Program-made: the position numbers and the translations under genes
The notes under the pieces: model-generated
The model's database searches: none
Seen by the model: the letters and a program-made list of their open reading frames with translations, nothing else
What the model was told of the DNA's origin: nothing
In this document: positions 28,739 through 38,541 of the stretch, one piece after another
Position numbering within the stretch: position 1 is the stretch's first letter
Layout of the letters: each line of letters starts with the position of its first letter
Assembly (NCBI RefSeq): GCF_020889785.1
Contig: NZ_JACMYK010000003.1
Coordinates: 62,001-126,000 of the forward strand
Source: Bradyrhizobium acaciae
Lineage (GTDB): Bacteria > Pseudomonadota > Alphaproteobacteria > Rhizobiales > Xanthobacteraceae
DNA: 64,000 nucleotides
Direction of reading: 5' to 3'

Positions 28739-29769
28739 CCACGCTCGCCAAGGTTCCTGTCACCGTCGTGACTGGCTTTCTCGGGTCCGGCAAGACGACG
28801 CTGATCCAGCATCTGATCCGCAACGCCAACGGCAAGAAGCTCGCGGTGCTGGTGAACGAGTTCGGCAGCGAGGGTGTCGACGGCGACATCCTGAAGTCGT
28901 GCGCAGATGCTAATTGCCCGACCGAGAACATCGTCGAGCTCGCCAATGGCTGCATCTGCTGCACCGTCGCCGACGATTTCATCCCTGCGATGGAGCAACT
29001 GCTGGCGCGCCCCGTGCGGCCCGATCACATCGTGATCGAGACCTCGGGGCTCGCTTTGCCGAAGCCACTCTTGAAAGCGTTCGACTGGCCGGAGATCCGC
29101 TCGCGGATCACGGTCGACGGCGTGATCGCGCTGGCCGATGCCGAGGCCGTTGCCGCCGGCCGGTTTGCGCCCGACGTGGCCGCGGTGGATGCGCAGCGCG
29201 CGGCCGACGACAATCTCGACCACGAGACGCCGCTGTCGGAGGTGTTCGAGGACCAGATCGCCTGTGCCGATCTCGTGCTGCTGACCAAGGCCGATCTCGC
29301 CGGGGCGGAAGGGATCAGGGCGGCCAAGGAGGCCATCGCGGCCGAAATGCCGCGCGAGGTGCCGATGCTGCCCGTCGTCGATGGCACGATCGACGCGCGG
29401 GTCATCCTGGGGCTCGGCGCCGCGGCGGAAGACGATCTCGCGTCGCGTCCGTCGCATCACGACGGCGAAGAAGAACACGAGCACGATGATTTCAATTCCG
29501 TGGTGATCGATCTTCCGGAGATCGTTGACATCGAAGCGCTGGTCGCCTCGATCAAGGGACTTGCGCGCGAGCAGAACGTGCTGCGCGCCAAGGGCTACAT
29601 CGCGGTCGAAGGCAAGCCGATGCGGTTGCTGGTGCAGTCCGTCGGCGATCGGGTGCGGCATCAGTTCGACATGCCCTGGGGCGGTCGCCCGCGGCAGTCG
29701 AAGCTCGTCGTGATCGGCGAACACGGCGATATCGATGAGGCCGCAATCAAGGCACGGCTTGGTGTCTGA
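28735..29769 (+). CDS. cobW: CobW, GTPase metallochaperone for cobalt insertion
   Basis: 344 residues, COG0523 G3E GTPase. P-loop GFLGSGKT is at 14-21, with the metal-binding CxCC motif C73-I-C75-C76. A histidine/acid loop (RPSHHDGEEEHEHDD, about 230-245) sits between the GTPase and C-terminal domains. Thought to deliver Co(II) to the chelatase CobN, the next gene, which overlaps it by one base. Confidence 0.94.
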   Translation: MTTLAKVPVTVVTGFLGSGKTTLIQHLIRNANGKKLAVLVNEFGSEGVDGDILKSCADANCPTENIVELANGCICCTVADDFIPAMEQLLARPVRPDHIVIETSGLALPKPLLKAFDWPEIRSRITVDGVIALADAEAVAAGRFAPDVAAVDAQRAADDNLDHETPLSEVFEDQIACADLVLLTKADLAGAEGIRAAKEAIAAEMPREVPMLPVVDGTIDARVILGLGAAAEDDLASRPSHHDGEEEHEHDDFNSVVIDLPEIVDIEALVASIKGLAREQNVLRAKGYIAVEGKPMRLLVQSVGDRVRHQFDMPWGGRPRQSKLVVIGEHGDIDEAAIKARLGV

Positions 29770-32700
29770 TGCACGTCGTATTCCGCGAGAGCCGCGGCCT
29801 TGAGGAGACCGCGACACCCAGGGACCTCGGCCAGGATCCGGCCGATCTCGTGGTGTTGTCGTTCTCCGACAGCGATCTCGCGGCTTTCGCGGCCGGCTGG
29901 CGGCGCGGCCACGCCGCGTTGCCGTCGCTGCGGCTCGCCAATCTCGCGGAACTGCGCCATCCGCTGTCGGTCGATACCTATATCGAGCGGACGCTGGCGC
30001 ATGCGCGCGGCATCCTGGTTCGGCTGATCGGCGGCGAACCCTATTGGTCATACGGGCTGGCCGCGGTGCATCGGCTGGCGAAGGAGCGCGGCATCGCTTT
30101 GGTGGTGTTGCCGGCCGATGGCCGCGACGATCTGCGGCTGGATGAATTCTCCACCCTGCCGGTTTCGACGCTGCGCCGCCTGAAGGTGTTGTGCGACAAG
30201 GGTGGCTCGGTTGCCGCGCAGGCCGTGATCGCGCAACTGGCGCTGGCGTCCGGACTCTATGCCGGGCCCGTCGTCGGCGAGATCGATCTTCCCGAGATCG
30301 GCGTTTATGATTCAAGGCGCGGTGTCGTCCCAATGCTGCCGGCATCAGATGGCCGGCCGCGGGTGCTCGTGACCTTCTATCGCTCGTATCTGGCGGCCGG
30401 CGACACGGCGCCGGTCGATGCATTGATCGATGCGTTGCGCGAAAAGGGTTTCGATGCCCACGGCGTCTTCGTTACTTCGCTGAAGGCGGCGGGCGTGGCC
30501 GATTGGCTGCGGGCCCAGTTCGCGCAATGCGCTCCGGCCGCAATCGTCAATGTGACTGCGTTCTCAGCGGTGGGTGACGATGGCACGACGCCGTTCGATG
30601 CCGCATCGTGCCCGGTGCTCCAGGTCGCTCTGTCGACGGCGCAGCGCGAGGATTGGGCTGGGTCACTGCGTGGTCTTTCACCCGGCGATCTTGCGATGCA
30701 CGTCGTGCTGCCGGAGGTCGACGGCCGCCTGTTCGCAGGCGTCGTGAGCTTCAAGTCGCCGGGCGAACGCGATCCCGACCTGCAGTTCGTGCATCTCGCA
30801 CATCGGCCGGATGCGGAGCGCGTTGCAGCGGTCGCCGCGCGCGTGGCAGCCTGGCATCGGCTTGCCGGCAAGCCGGCGCAGCAAAAGCAGCTTGCGCTCG
30901 TGCTCTCGAACTATCCGGGCCGTCCGCACCAGATCGCGCACGCCGTGGGTCTCGATGCGATTGCCTCGGTCGAGGCGTTGCTGGCCGATCTCGCCACTGC
31001 GGGTTTTGATCTCGAGCCGGTGAGGTCGCTGGGGGATGTGCTCTTGCGCCGGACGTTGACGTGGAGCCTGGCCGAGTATCGCGCGGCGATCTCCGGGCTT
31101 CCGCAGCAGCTCCAGGACGACCTTGCGCGCGCATGGGGCGCGCCGGAGGATGATCCCGATTGCCGTGACGGTTCATTTCATTTCGCCGCGGTCAAGTGCG
31201 GCAAGTCGATCATCGCGGTTCAGCCGGAGCGCGGCGAGGCCGGTCACCGCGATGCGGATTATCACGATCTCTCGCGCACGCCGCGCCATGCCTACATCGC
31301 GTTCTATCTGTGGCTCAGGCAGCAGGGCATCGATGCCGTCGTCCACATGGGCGCGCATGGAACGCTGGAATGGCTGCCGGGCAAGTCGGTTGCGCTGTCA
31401 TCGGCGTGTTGGCCCGAGGCACTGATCGGCGATCTACCCGTTGTCTATCCCTTCATCGTCAACGACCCCGGCGAGGCGGCGCAGGCCAAGCGCCGGATCG
31501 GTGCCGTGACGATCGGCCATCTGCCGCCGTCGCTGGCACAGGCGGCGGTGCCGGAGGGCTTGCGTCGTCTCGAGCGCTTGCTTGATGAGTACTCCACCGC
31601 CGACGGTCTCGATCCGGCGCGGCGGCAGCGGCTGATTGCTGCGATCCGCGAAGAAGCGCGCATCGCCGGGTTGGAGGACGATCTCGGTCTCGCCGCATCG
31701 GTCTCGGCGGCCGAGGCCATTCCGCAGATCGATCGCTTCGTCTGCGATCTCAAGGAAAGCCAGTTCGGCGACGGCCTGCATGTGTTCGGGCAGGGCGCTT
31801 GCGGTGAGGCGGAGAAGGCGGCGTTGCTTGATGCACTCGCCGGCCGGCGTGTTGCGCCGGGGCCGTCGGGCTCGCCCTGGCGAGGACGCAGCGACGTGCT
31901 GCCGACCGGACGCAATCTGTTTGCGGTCGATCCGCGCGCGGTGCCGACGCCGTCGGCGCATGCGCAGGGCGTGAAACTCGCCGAGGAGTTGCTGCGCCGT
32001 CACCTGCAGGATCACGGCGACTGGCCGAAGGGGCTCGTCGTCGACCTCTGGGGCTCGTCGACGATGCGCACCGCCGGCGAAGATTTTGCGATGGCCCTGC
32101 ATCTCGCCGGCATCGCGCCGCGCTGGGATCATGGGGCGGGTCGGGTGTCGGGCTACGACATCATCGCGCCGGCAGAGCTCGGGCGTCCGCGCATCGACGT
32201 CACGCTGCGCGTGTCGGGCTTGTTCCGCGACGTCTTTTCGGGGCTGGCTCAGCTATTCGAAGCGGCGACGGAGGCGTTGGCCGAACGCGGTGACGAGGCG
32301 GACGAGAATCCCTACCGACAGCGCATCGCACGCGTGTTCGGTCCGCGCCCCGGACATTATGGCGCCGGTATTGCGTCGATCCCTGATGTCTTCACAGCGG
32401 AAGCGCGCGAGGCGGCCGGCGAAGCCTGGCTGTCGGCATCGTCCTGGGCCATCGCGGCCGATGGCGAGATACGGCCGGACCGCGCCGGCATCGAGACACG
32501 GCTCGCTGCTGCCGACAGTTTTGTCCACACTCAGGATTTGCCGGAGACTGATCTGCTGTTGGCGGCGGACTATGCCGCGCATGAGGCGGGCATCGCCGCT
32601 GCGGCCGGACGGCTTGGCGCAAAGGTCCCGTCGCTCTACCACCTCGATGCAACGCGGCCGGATCAGCCGCATGCCCGCTCGCTGACCGAGGAAATCTCGC

Positions 32701-33017
32701 GGGTGGTGCGGGCGCGCGCCGCCAATCCGGCATGGATCGCCGGCATGATGCGCCATGGCTTCCGCGGTGCCGCCGAGATATCAGCGACGCTGGAGCACAT
32801 GGCGGCGTTCGCGCATCTCGCCGGTGCAGTGCCGCCGCATCTGTTCGATCTCTATTACGACGCGACGCTCGGCAATGACGAGGTTCGCGCGTTCATGGCG
32901 CGCGAGAATCCGGCGGCATTGGCTGCGATTGAGACCTGCTTCACCCGGCTGCATGACGCGTCGCTGTGGCAGACGCGGCGCAATTCGATTGCGGCCGCGC
33001 TGCAGGAGGCCTCATGA
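29769..33017 (+). CDS. cobN: CobN, cobaltochelatase large subunit
   Basis: 1082 residues. ATP-dependent insertion of cobalt into hydrogenobyrinic acid a,c-diamide in the aerobic pathway. Typical chelatase blocks include ALVLSNYPGRPHQI, VHMGAHGTLEWLPGKSVALS, YPFIVNDPGEAAQAKRR and VSGLFRDVF. It is shorter than the ~1,270-residue CobN of Pseudomonas denitrificans, with a compact N-terminal part. Active CobN needs CobS and CobT (or a borrowed ChlI/ChlD pair), none of which is in the window. Overlaps cobG by ATGA. Confidence 0.94.
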   Translation: MHVVFRESRGLEETATPRDLGQDPADLVVLSFSDSDLAAFAAGWRRGHAALPSLRLANLAELRHPLSVDTYIERTLAHARGILVRLIGGEPYWSYGLAAVHRLAKERGIALVVLPADGRDDLRLDEFSTLPVSTLRRLKVLCDKGGSVAAQAVIAQLALASGLYAGPVVGEIDLPEIGVYDSRRGVVPMLPASDGRPRVLVTFYRSYLAAGDTAPVDALIDALREKGFDAHGVFVTSLKAAGVADWLRAQFAQCAPAAIVNVTAFSAVGDDGTTPFDAASCPVLQVALSTAQREDWAGSLRGLSPGDLAMHVVLPEVDGRLFAGVVSFKSPGERDPDLQFVHLAHRPDAERVAAVAARVAAWHRLAGKPAQQKQLALVLSNYPGRPHQIAHAVGLDAIASVEALLADLATAGFDLEPVRSLGDVLLRRTLTWSLAEYRAAISGLPQQLQDDLARAWGAPEDDPDCRDGSFHFAAVKCGKSIIAVQPERGEAGHRDADYHDLSRTPRHAYIAFYLWLRQQGIDAVVHMGAHGTLEWLPGKSVALSSACWPEALIGDLPVVYPFIVNDPGEAAQAKRRIGAVTIGHLPPSLAQAAVPEGLRRLERLLDEYSTADGLDPARRQRLIAAIREEARIAGLEDDLGLAASVSAAEAIPQIDRFVCDLKESQFGDGLHVFGQGACGEAEKAALLDALAGRRVAPGPSGSPWRGRSDVLPTGRNLFAVDPRAVPTPSAHAQGVKLAEELLRRHLQDHGDWPKGLVVDLWGSSTMRTAGEDFAMALHLAGIAPRWDHGAGRVSGYDIIAPAELGRPRIDVTLRVSGLFRDVFSGLAQLFEAATEALAERGDEADENPYRQRIARVFGPRPGHYGAGIASIPDVFTAEAREAAGEAWLSASSWAIAADGEIRPDRAGIETRLAAADSFVHTQDLPETDLLLAADYAAHEAGIAAAAGRLGAKVPSLYHLDATRPDQPHARSLTEEISRVVRARAANPAWIAGMMRHGFRGAAEISATLEHMAAFAHLAGAVPPHLFDLYYDATLGNDEVRAFMARENPAALAAIETCFTRLHDASLWQTRRNSIAAALQEAS

Positions 33018-34177
33018 GCGCGGTTGCGATCAAGGGCTGGTGTCCGGGCGCGTTGCGGCCGATGCAGTCGGGCGACGGCCTCGTGGTGCGCATTCGTCCG
33101 CATGGCGGACGGCTGGAGGCGGCGCAGGCGACAGGAATCGCTGAGCTGGCTGCGCGACATGGTAACGGCCTGATCGATCTGACCAGCCGCGCCAATCTCC
33201 AGATCCGCGGCGTCAGCGACGAGAGTTATCCGCCGTTGATCGATGGGCTCGCCGGGCTCGGATTGCTGGACTCGGACTCGGATACCGAGGCGCAGCGCAA
33301 CGTTCTGGTGACGCCATTTTGGACCGCCGGTGACGATACACCCTCGCTCGCGGCCGAGCTTGAGCGCGTGCTTGCCGGCGCTTTGCTCGACCTTCCGACC
33401 AAGTTCGGTTTCGCTATCGATGATGGCAACGTGCGCGTGCTGGCTGGCGCGTCGGCGGACGTCAGGATCGAGCGCGCTCGCGGCGGAGCGCTGCTGGTCC
33501 GCGCCGATGGCGCACAGTTCGGGCGTTCGGTCACGCGGCAGGAGGCGGTGCAGGTCGCGCTGACCCTGACCGAATGGTTCGCCGCCTTTGGCGGAGCCAA
33601 TGGGGAGAGGCGACGGATGGCTGCCCATCTGGCCAGCGGTGCGACGCTTCCCGATTCACTTCGTGGTGATGCCGAGCCCGTCGCCCGATCGGCAGACCCG
33701 GTACCGGGCCTCTATCCGGTGGGTGCGATAGTTGGCGTAGCGTTCGGGCAAATGCCGCACCAGATGCTCAGCCAGCTTGCTGCGAGCGCGCAGGCTGTTC
33801 GCATGACGCCGTGGCGGATGATGTTGGCGGAGGGGATGCATGAGATGCCTCGTGGGTCGGATCTCGTCACCGAGGCCGATGATCCGGCGCTGCGCGTGAT
33901 CGCGTGCAGCGGCGCGCCGCGCTGCGGTGAGGCGCATGCAGATACGCGGACGCTGGCATCGGTGCTCGCGCGGCATATCCCGGCGGGTGCCCGGCTTCAT
34001 GTCTCCGGCTGCGCCAAGGGCTGTGCCCATTCCGGTTCGGCTGATGTCACCCTTGTTGCGTCAGGCGAAGGTTTCGACCTCATCCGCCGCGGCACGACGC
34101 GGGATGTGCCGGTCATGCGAGGCCTGAGCGGTTCGTACCTCGTCGCAAATCCCACCGCGCTGACGGGAGGCCATTGA
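33014..34177 (+). CDS. cobG: CobG, precorrin-3B synthase
   Basis: 387 residues, nitrite/sulfite-reductase-like fold with siroheme and an Fe-S cluster. O2-dependent ring oxidation of precorrin-3A, which marks the aerobic B12 route. Half-domains begin with GALRPMQSGDGLVVRIRP and LYPVGAIVGVAFGQMP. Cluster cysteines lie in CSGAPRCGEA and SGCAKGCAHS near the C-terminus. ATG 33014 overlaps the cobN stop; the frame is open 16 codons further upstream but those lie inside cobN. Confidence 0.94.
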   Translation: MSAVAIKGWCPGALRPMQSGDGLVVRIRPHGGRLEAAQATGIAELAARHGNGLIDLTSRANLQIRGVSDESYPPLIDGLAGLGLLDSDSDTEAQRNVLVTPFWTAGDDTPSLAAELERVLAGALLDLPTKFGFAIDDGNVRVLAGASADVRIERARGGALLVRADGAQFGRSVTRQEAVQVALTLTEWFAAFGGANGERRRMAAHLASGATLPDSLRGDAEPVARSADPVPGLYPVGAIVGVAFGQMPHQMLSQLAASAQAVRMTPWRMMLAEGMHEMPRGSDLVTEADDPALRVIACSGAPRCGEAHADTRTLASVLARHIPAGARLHVSGCAKGCAHSGSADVTLVASGEGFDLIRRGTTRDVPVMRGLSGSYLVANPTALTGGH

Positions 34178-34806
34178 TGCCGCACGTCTATGAGACCGAC
34201 GGCGCAGCGATCTATCGCCAGTCCTTTGCCACCATCCGGTCCGAGGCCGACCTTGCGCGCTTTACGTCAGACGAGGAGCCGGTAGTGGTGCGCATGATCC
34301 ATGCCGCGGGTATGGTGGGCCTGGAGAAGCATGTCCACTTCACACCTGGCATGGCCGCGCGCGCGCGCGCTGCCTTGCAGAACGGCGCACCGATCCTCTG
34401 CGACGCGCGCATGGTGTCGGAAGGCATCACGCGCGCGCGGCTGCCGGCCGGCAACGCGGTGATCTGCACGCTCGGCGATCCGGCCGTGCCCGAGCTCGCG
34501 CAATCGATGCGCAATACGCGCTCGGCGGCCGCGCTCGAACTGTGGCGGCCGCATCTGGCCGACGCCATCGTCGCGATCGGCAATGCACCGACGGCGCTGT
34601 TCCATCTGCTCAACATGCTGGAGGATGCCGATTGCCCGCGGCCGGCGGCGATCATCGGTTGTCCGGTCGGCTTTGTCGGCGCGGCCGAATCCAAGGCGGC
34701 ATTGATGGCTGAGCCGCCCGTGCCGGCGCTGACGGTCGAGGGACGGCTCGGCGGTTCGGCGATCACGGTTGCCGCCGTCAACGCGCTGGCAAGCCGGAGC
34801 GAATAG
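34177..34806 (+). CDS. cobH: CobH, precorrin-8X methylmutase
   Basis: 209 residues. Moves the C11 methyl to C12, giving hydrogenobyrinic acid. The catalytic histidine is H42 in VVRMIHAAGMVG; other motifs are CDARMVSEGI and PAAIIGCPVGFVGAAESK. The ATG at 34177 shares one base with the cobG stop (TGATG); a TTG three bases earlier is unlikely. Confidence 0.95.
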   Translation: MPHVYETDGAAIYRQSFATIRSEADLARFTSDEEPVVVRMIHAAGMVGLEKHVHFTPGMAARARAALQNGAPILCDARMVSEGITRARLPAGNAVICTLGDPAVPELAQSMRNTRSAAALELWRPHLADAIVAIGNAPTALFHLLNMLEDADCPRPAAIIGCPVGFVGAAESKAALMAEPPVPALTVEGRLGGSAITVAAVNALASRSE

Positions 34807-34808
34807 CG

Positions 34809-35540
34809 ATGGGACGCATCATCTGCTGCGGGCTTGGCCCTGGCGATCCCGACCTGATGAGCGTGCGCGCCGACCATATGGTGCGCGCCGCGAAGCATGT
34901 CGCATACTTTCGCAAGAAGGGGCAGCTCGGCCAGGCGCGGCGGATCGTGGACGGCATGCTCGCCGCCGGCGTCAACGAATATCCGATGGAATATCCCGTC
35001 ACCACGGAGATCGCTTTCGACAGCCCGGACTACACGCGGCTGCTCGCCGATTTCTATGACGCATGGGCCGAGCGACTGGCGCGGCTGGCGCGTGAAATCG
35101 ATGTCGTCGTGCTCTGCGAGGGCGATCCCTATTTCTATGGCTCGTTCATGCATCTGCATGCGCGCCTGCAGGGACGCGTCGAGATCGAGGTGATTGCCGG
35201 CATTCCCGGCATGGTCGGCTGCTGGAATGCGGTCGGCCAGCCGATCGCGCTCGCCGACGATGTGACCACCGTGCTGATGGGTACGCTGCCGGAGGCGGAG
35301 CTTGCGCAGCGGATGCGCAGCTCCGACGCGCTGGTCGTGATGAAGACCGGCCGCAACCTTCCGAAGATCCGCCGCGCGCTCGCCTCCGCCGGCCGTCTCG
35401 ACGATGCGTGGCTGGTCGAGCGCGGCACCATGCCGGATCAGCGCGTCGCCCGGCTCGCTGACATCGGCGAGGCCGATTGTCCGTATTTTGCGATCGTGCT
35501 GGTGCATGGCTTGGGGCGGCGCCGGGAGGCGGCGCCATGA
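34809..35540 (+). CDS. cobI: CobI, precorrin-2 C20-methyltransferase
   Basis: 243 residues, SAM-dependent tetrapyrrole methylase. N-terminal SAM/phosphate loop GLGPGDPDLMSVRA (about 8-21), CEGDPYFYGSFMHL in the middle, and EVIAGIPGMVGCWNAVGQP. First methylation after cobA in the ring contraction path. Overlaps cobJ by ATGA. Confidence 0.95.
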   Translation: MGRIICCGLGPGDPDLMSVRADHMVRAAKHVAYFRKKGQLGQARRIVDGMLAAGVNEYPMEYPVTTEIAFDSPDYTRLLADFYDAWAERLARLAREIDVVVLCEGDPYFYGSFMHLHARLQGRVEIEVIAGIPGMVGCWNAVGQPIALADDVTTVLMGTLPEAELAQRMRSSDALVVMKTGRNLPKIRRALASAGRLDDAWLVERGTMPDQRVARLADIGEADCPYFAIVLVHGLGRRREAAP

Positions 35541-36271
35541 CCGGCACGCTGACCATCGCGGGACTGGGGCCGGGCGACGAGGCGCTGATCACGCCGGAAG
35601 TCTCCGCTGCGCTCGCAAATGCGACCGACATCGTCGGTTATGCGCCCTATGTGACCCGTGTGCAGCCGCGCGACGGGCTCACGCTGCATCCTTCGGACAA
35701 TCGCGTGGAATTGCAGCGCGCCGGCGAGGCGCTGCGGCTGGCGTCCGAGGGGCGGCATGTCGTCGTGGTGTCCTCGGGCGATCCGGGGGTGTTTGCGATG
35801 GCATCCGCGGTGTTCGAAGCGTTGGAGGACGCGCCGCAATGGCAAGACCTCTCCATTCGCGTTCTGCCCGGCGTGACGGCGATGCTGGCGGCGGCGGCGA
35901 GCGCCGGCGCGCCGCTCGGCCATGATTTTTGCGCGATCAACCTTTCCGACAATCTCAAGCCGTGGCCGCTGATCGAGAAGCGGCTACGGCTCGCCGCCGA
36001 GGCCGATTTCGCGATCGCGATGTACAATCCGCGCTCGGCCAGCCGGCCGGAAGGGTTCGCGCGGACGCTGGAAATTTTGAAACAGGCGGGCTGCGGCGAG
36101 CGCATCGTGATCTTCGCACGCGCCGTCAGCGCGCCCGAGCAACGGATCGAGACGGTCGAACTGCGGGACGCGAGCCCGGAAATGGCCGACATGCGAACGC
36201 TCGTGATCGTCTGCAACTCAGCGACGCGGCGGGTCGGCCGCTGGGTTTATGCGCCGAGGCAGGTCCGATGA
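35537..36271 (+). CDS. cobJ: CobJ, precorrin-3B C17-methyltransferase
   Basis: 244 residues. Ring-contracting SAM methyltransferase acting directly after CobG. GLGPGDEALITPEV, VSSGDPGVFAMASAVFEALE and LGHDFCAINLSDNLKPW identify it. ATG 35537 overlaps the cobI stop. Its last 25 bp overlap the end of antisense cobK. Confidence 0.95.
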   Translation: MTGTLTIAGLGPGDEALITPEVSAALANATDIVGYAPYVTRVQPRDGLTLHPSDNRVELQRAGEALRLASEGRHVVVVSSGDPGVFAMASAVFEALEDAPQWQDLSIRVLPGVTAMLAAAASAGAPLGHDFCAINLSDNLKPWPLIEKRLRLAAEADFAIAMYNPRSASRPEGFARTLEILKQAGCGERIVIFARAVSAPEQRIETVELRDASPEMADMRTLVIVCNSATRRVGRWVYAPRQVR

Positions 36272-36996
36272 CCGAGCCACTCCATCACCTTGCTCACGCT
36301 TTCCACCCGCGGCCTGTCGGGCAGATGCGGCCGCGTGATCATGATGACGGGAAGGCCGAGCGCGCGGGCGGCATCGATCTTGGCGCGCGCGCCGGTTCCG
36401 CCGGAGTTGCGGGCGACGATCCACGCGATGCGACGTGCACGCATCATCTCGAGCTCGCCCTCGAGCGTGAATGGACCGCGCGAGACAATGATGTCGGCAC
36501 CGGGCAAAGGCAGCGCTTGCTCGGGCGGGTCGACGAAACGCAGCGTATAGGCATGCTGCGGCCGAACACCGAAGGGCGCGATGTGCTGGCGGCCGATCGC
36601 GAGGAATATGTTGGCGCGGCTGTCCGGCAAGGCCGCGACCGCGGCTACGACGTCCGCGACCTCGATCCAGCGATCGCCGGAAATCTTGTCCCAAGGCGCG
36701 CGCTCGAGCGCGAGCAATGGCGTTGCGGTTTGCGCGCAGGCGGTGATCGCGTTCCGGCTCATCTCTGCCGCAAAGGGGTGCGTCGCGTCGATCACATGCG
36801 TAATGGCTTCGTGACGCAGATAATCGGCAAGCCCGCTGACGCCGCCGAAGCCGCCGATCCGGGTCGGCAGAGGCTGTTCGGCAGGGGCAGCGGTGCGGCC
36901 GCCATAGGAATAGACCGCGTCGATGCCGGCGCGGGCAATCGCGTCGGCAAGCAGATTGGCGTCGGCCGTTCCGCCCAGGATCAGGGCGCGCGTCAT
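36247..36996 (-). CDS. cobK: CobK, precorrin-6A reductase (antisense inside the cob operon)
   Basis: 249 residues. NADPH-dependent reduction of precorrin-6A to 6B. Starts MTRALILGGTADANLLADAI (nucleotide-binding), with HVIDATHPFAAEMSRNA and [23 protein letters not shown] as family motifs. Oriented against all neighbours: its stop lies inside cobJ and its start codon shares two bases with the cobL start (CATG at 36994-36997). Any promoter must lie within cobL coding sequence. The open frame continues 118 codons upstream into cobL antisense, which is not counted. Confidence 0.94.
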   Translation of the reverse strand: MTRALILGGTADANLLADAIARAGIDAVYSYGGRTAAPAEQPLPTRIGGFGGVSGLADYLRHEAITHVIDATHPFAAEMSRNAITACAQTATPLLALERAPWDKISGDRWIEVADVVAAVAALPDSRANIFLAIGRQHIAPFGVRPQHAYTLRFVDPPEQALPLPGADIIVSRGPFTLEGELEMMRARRIAWIVARNSGGTGARAKIDAARALGLPVIMITRPHLPDRPRVESVSKVMEWLGHRTCLGA

Positions 36997-38176
36997 GAAT
37001 AATCCCTGGTTGACCATCATCGGTATCGGCGAAGATGGCCTTGCCGGCCTCTCTGATGCAAGCCGAAAGGCGCTTGGTGAGGCGGAGGTGGTTTTCGGCG
37101 GCGAACGGCATCTCGCGCTGGCCGGCATTACCGGGCGTGGCCGTGCCTGGCCGGTGCCGTTCGATGCGGAGATCGTGCTTGAATGCCGCGGTCGTCCGAC
37201 GGTGGTGCTCGCCTCGGGCGATCCGTTCTGGCACGGCGCCGGCGGAAGCCTCGTCGAGAAGTTGCAGGCGGGCGAGTGGATCGCGTACTCCGCGCCATCG
37301 ACGTTCTCGCTGGCTGCGGCGCGATTGGGCTGGCGGCTCGAGAATGTCATCTGTCTCGGCCTTCATGCCGCACCGTTCGAGCGGCTGTTACTGCACCTCG
37401 TGCGCGATGCTCGGATCATCTGCCTGGTGCGCGCCGGCAATGCGGCGTCCGATCTCTCGCGCTGGCTCACCGAGCGTGGCTGGGGGGCGTCAGCGATGTG
37501 GACGCTTTCGGCGCTCGGCGGACCGCGTGAATCCATTACGCAACATCGCGCCGACAATTATGCAGGCGATTCCCACGGCAGCTTGGTCGCGGTGGCGCTG
37601 GAGGCGCGGGGAGCGCAGGGGATCGCACGCAGCTCGGGTCTCTCGGACGCGCTCTTTGTGCATGACGGGCAACTGACCAAGCGGCCGGTCCGCGCACTCG
37701 CGCTGTCGGCGCTTGCGCCACGGCCCGGCGAGCGGCTGTGGGATGTCGGCTCGGGCTCGGGCTCGATCTCGATCGAATGGGTGCTCTGCGGCGGGACTGC
37801 GATCGCGGTCGAGGCACGCGCCGAGCGCGCCGCCAATATTCGCAGCAATGCTGCGGGCTTCGGCGTGACGCATCGGATGACCATCATCGAAGGCGAGGCG
37901 CCCGGGGCCTTATCGGACCTCGCGGCGCCCGATGCCGTATTCATCGGCGGCGGCCTCGACGCGGATATGTTCGATGCGATCTGGCCGCGCATCGCGCCGG
38001 GAACGCGGCTGGTTGCACATGCGGTGACGCTCGAAACCGAGGCGCTCCTTTCCGATCTGCACCAGCGCCATGGCGGCGAACTGATGCGCCTCGAGATTGC
38101 GCAGGCCGAGCCACTGGGCCGGTATCGCTCCTGGAAGGCCGCGCGGCCGATCGTGCAATGGAGCGCCATCAGATGA
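36995..38176 (+). CDS. cobL: CobL, precorrin-6Y C5,15-methyltransferase (decarboxylating)
   Basis: 393 residues, a fusion of two methyltransferases (CbiE plus CbiT types). The N-terminal tetrapyrrole methylase part begins LTIIGIGEDGLAGLSD. The C-terminal class I methyltransferase has the SAM loop LWDVGSGSGSISIEW (around 246-260). It methylates C5 and C15 and decarboxylates the acetate on ring C. ATG 36995 is directly back-to-back with cobK. Overlaps cobE by ATGA. Confidence 0.94.
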   Translation: MNNPWLTIIGIGEDGLAGLSDASRKALGEAEVVFGGERHLALAGITGRGRAWPVPFDAEIVLECRGRPTVVLASGDPFWHGAGGSLVEKLQAGEWIAYSAPSTFSLAAARLGWRLENVICLGLHAAPFERLLLHLVRDARIICLVRAGNAASDLSRWLTERGWGASAMWTLSALGGPRESITQHRADNYAGDSHGSLVAVALEARGAQGIARSSGLSDALFVHDGQLTKRPVRALALSALAPRPGERLWDVGSGSGSISIEWVLCGGTAIAVEARAERAANIRSNAAGFGVTHRMTIIEGEAPGALSDLAAPDAVFIGGGLDADMFDAIWPRIAPGTRLVAHAVTLETEALLSDLHQRHGGELMRLEIAQAEPLGRYRSWKAARPIVQWSAIR

Positions 38177-38541
38177 AGGTCGCGGGCTTGGGATTCCGGG
38201 GCAAAGCCAGCGTCGCATCCTTGCGCGAAGCACTCGACGCCGCCGGCGGCTGCGAAGGGCTTGCGGCGGTTGCAACGGTGAGTGACAAGGCCGATGCGGT
38301 CGCGTTGAAAGTGCTGGCACGGGAATTGGGGTTGCCGATCCGCGGCATCCCCGCCGCGACGTTGGCCGAGATCAAGACCGCGACGCAATCGGAGCTTATC
38401 AAGGCCAGGTTCGGAACGGGCTCCGTCGCTGAAGCCGCCGCGGTCGCGGCAGCAGGGCGCGGTGCGCGCCTGATCTCGGTCAGGGCGACGTCGCAGGATC
38501 GAATGGCCACCGCGGCGATCGCGGAAGGAGACGGCGAATGA
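38173..38541 (+). CDS. cobE: CobE, CbiG C-terminal-like cobalamin protein
   Basis: 122 residues, matching the C-terminal half of Cbi[23 protein letters not shown] and the [17 protein letters not shown] helix are typical. CobE is required in aerobic B12 producers but its biochemical role is unclear; binding of late precorrins has been proposed. Coupled by overlaps to cobL and cobM. Confidence 0.9.
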   Translation: MKVAGLGFRGKASVASLREALDAAGGCEGLAAVATVSDKADAVALKVLARELGLPIRGIPAATLAEIKTATQSELIKARFGTGSVAEAAAVAAAGRGARLISVRATSQDRMATAAIAEGDGE

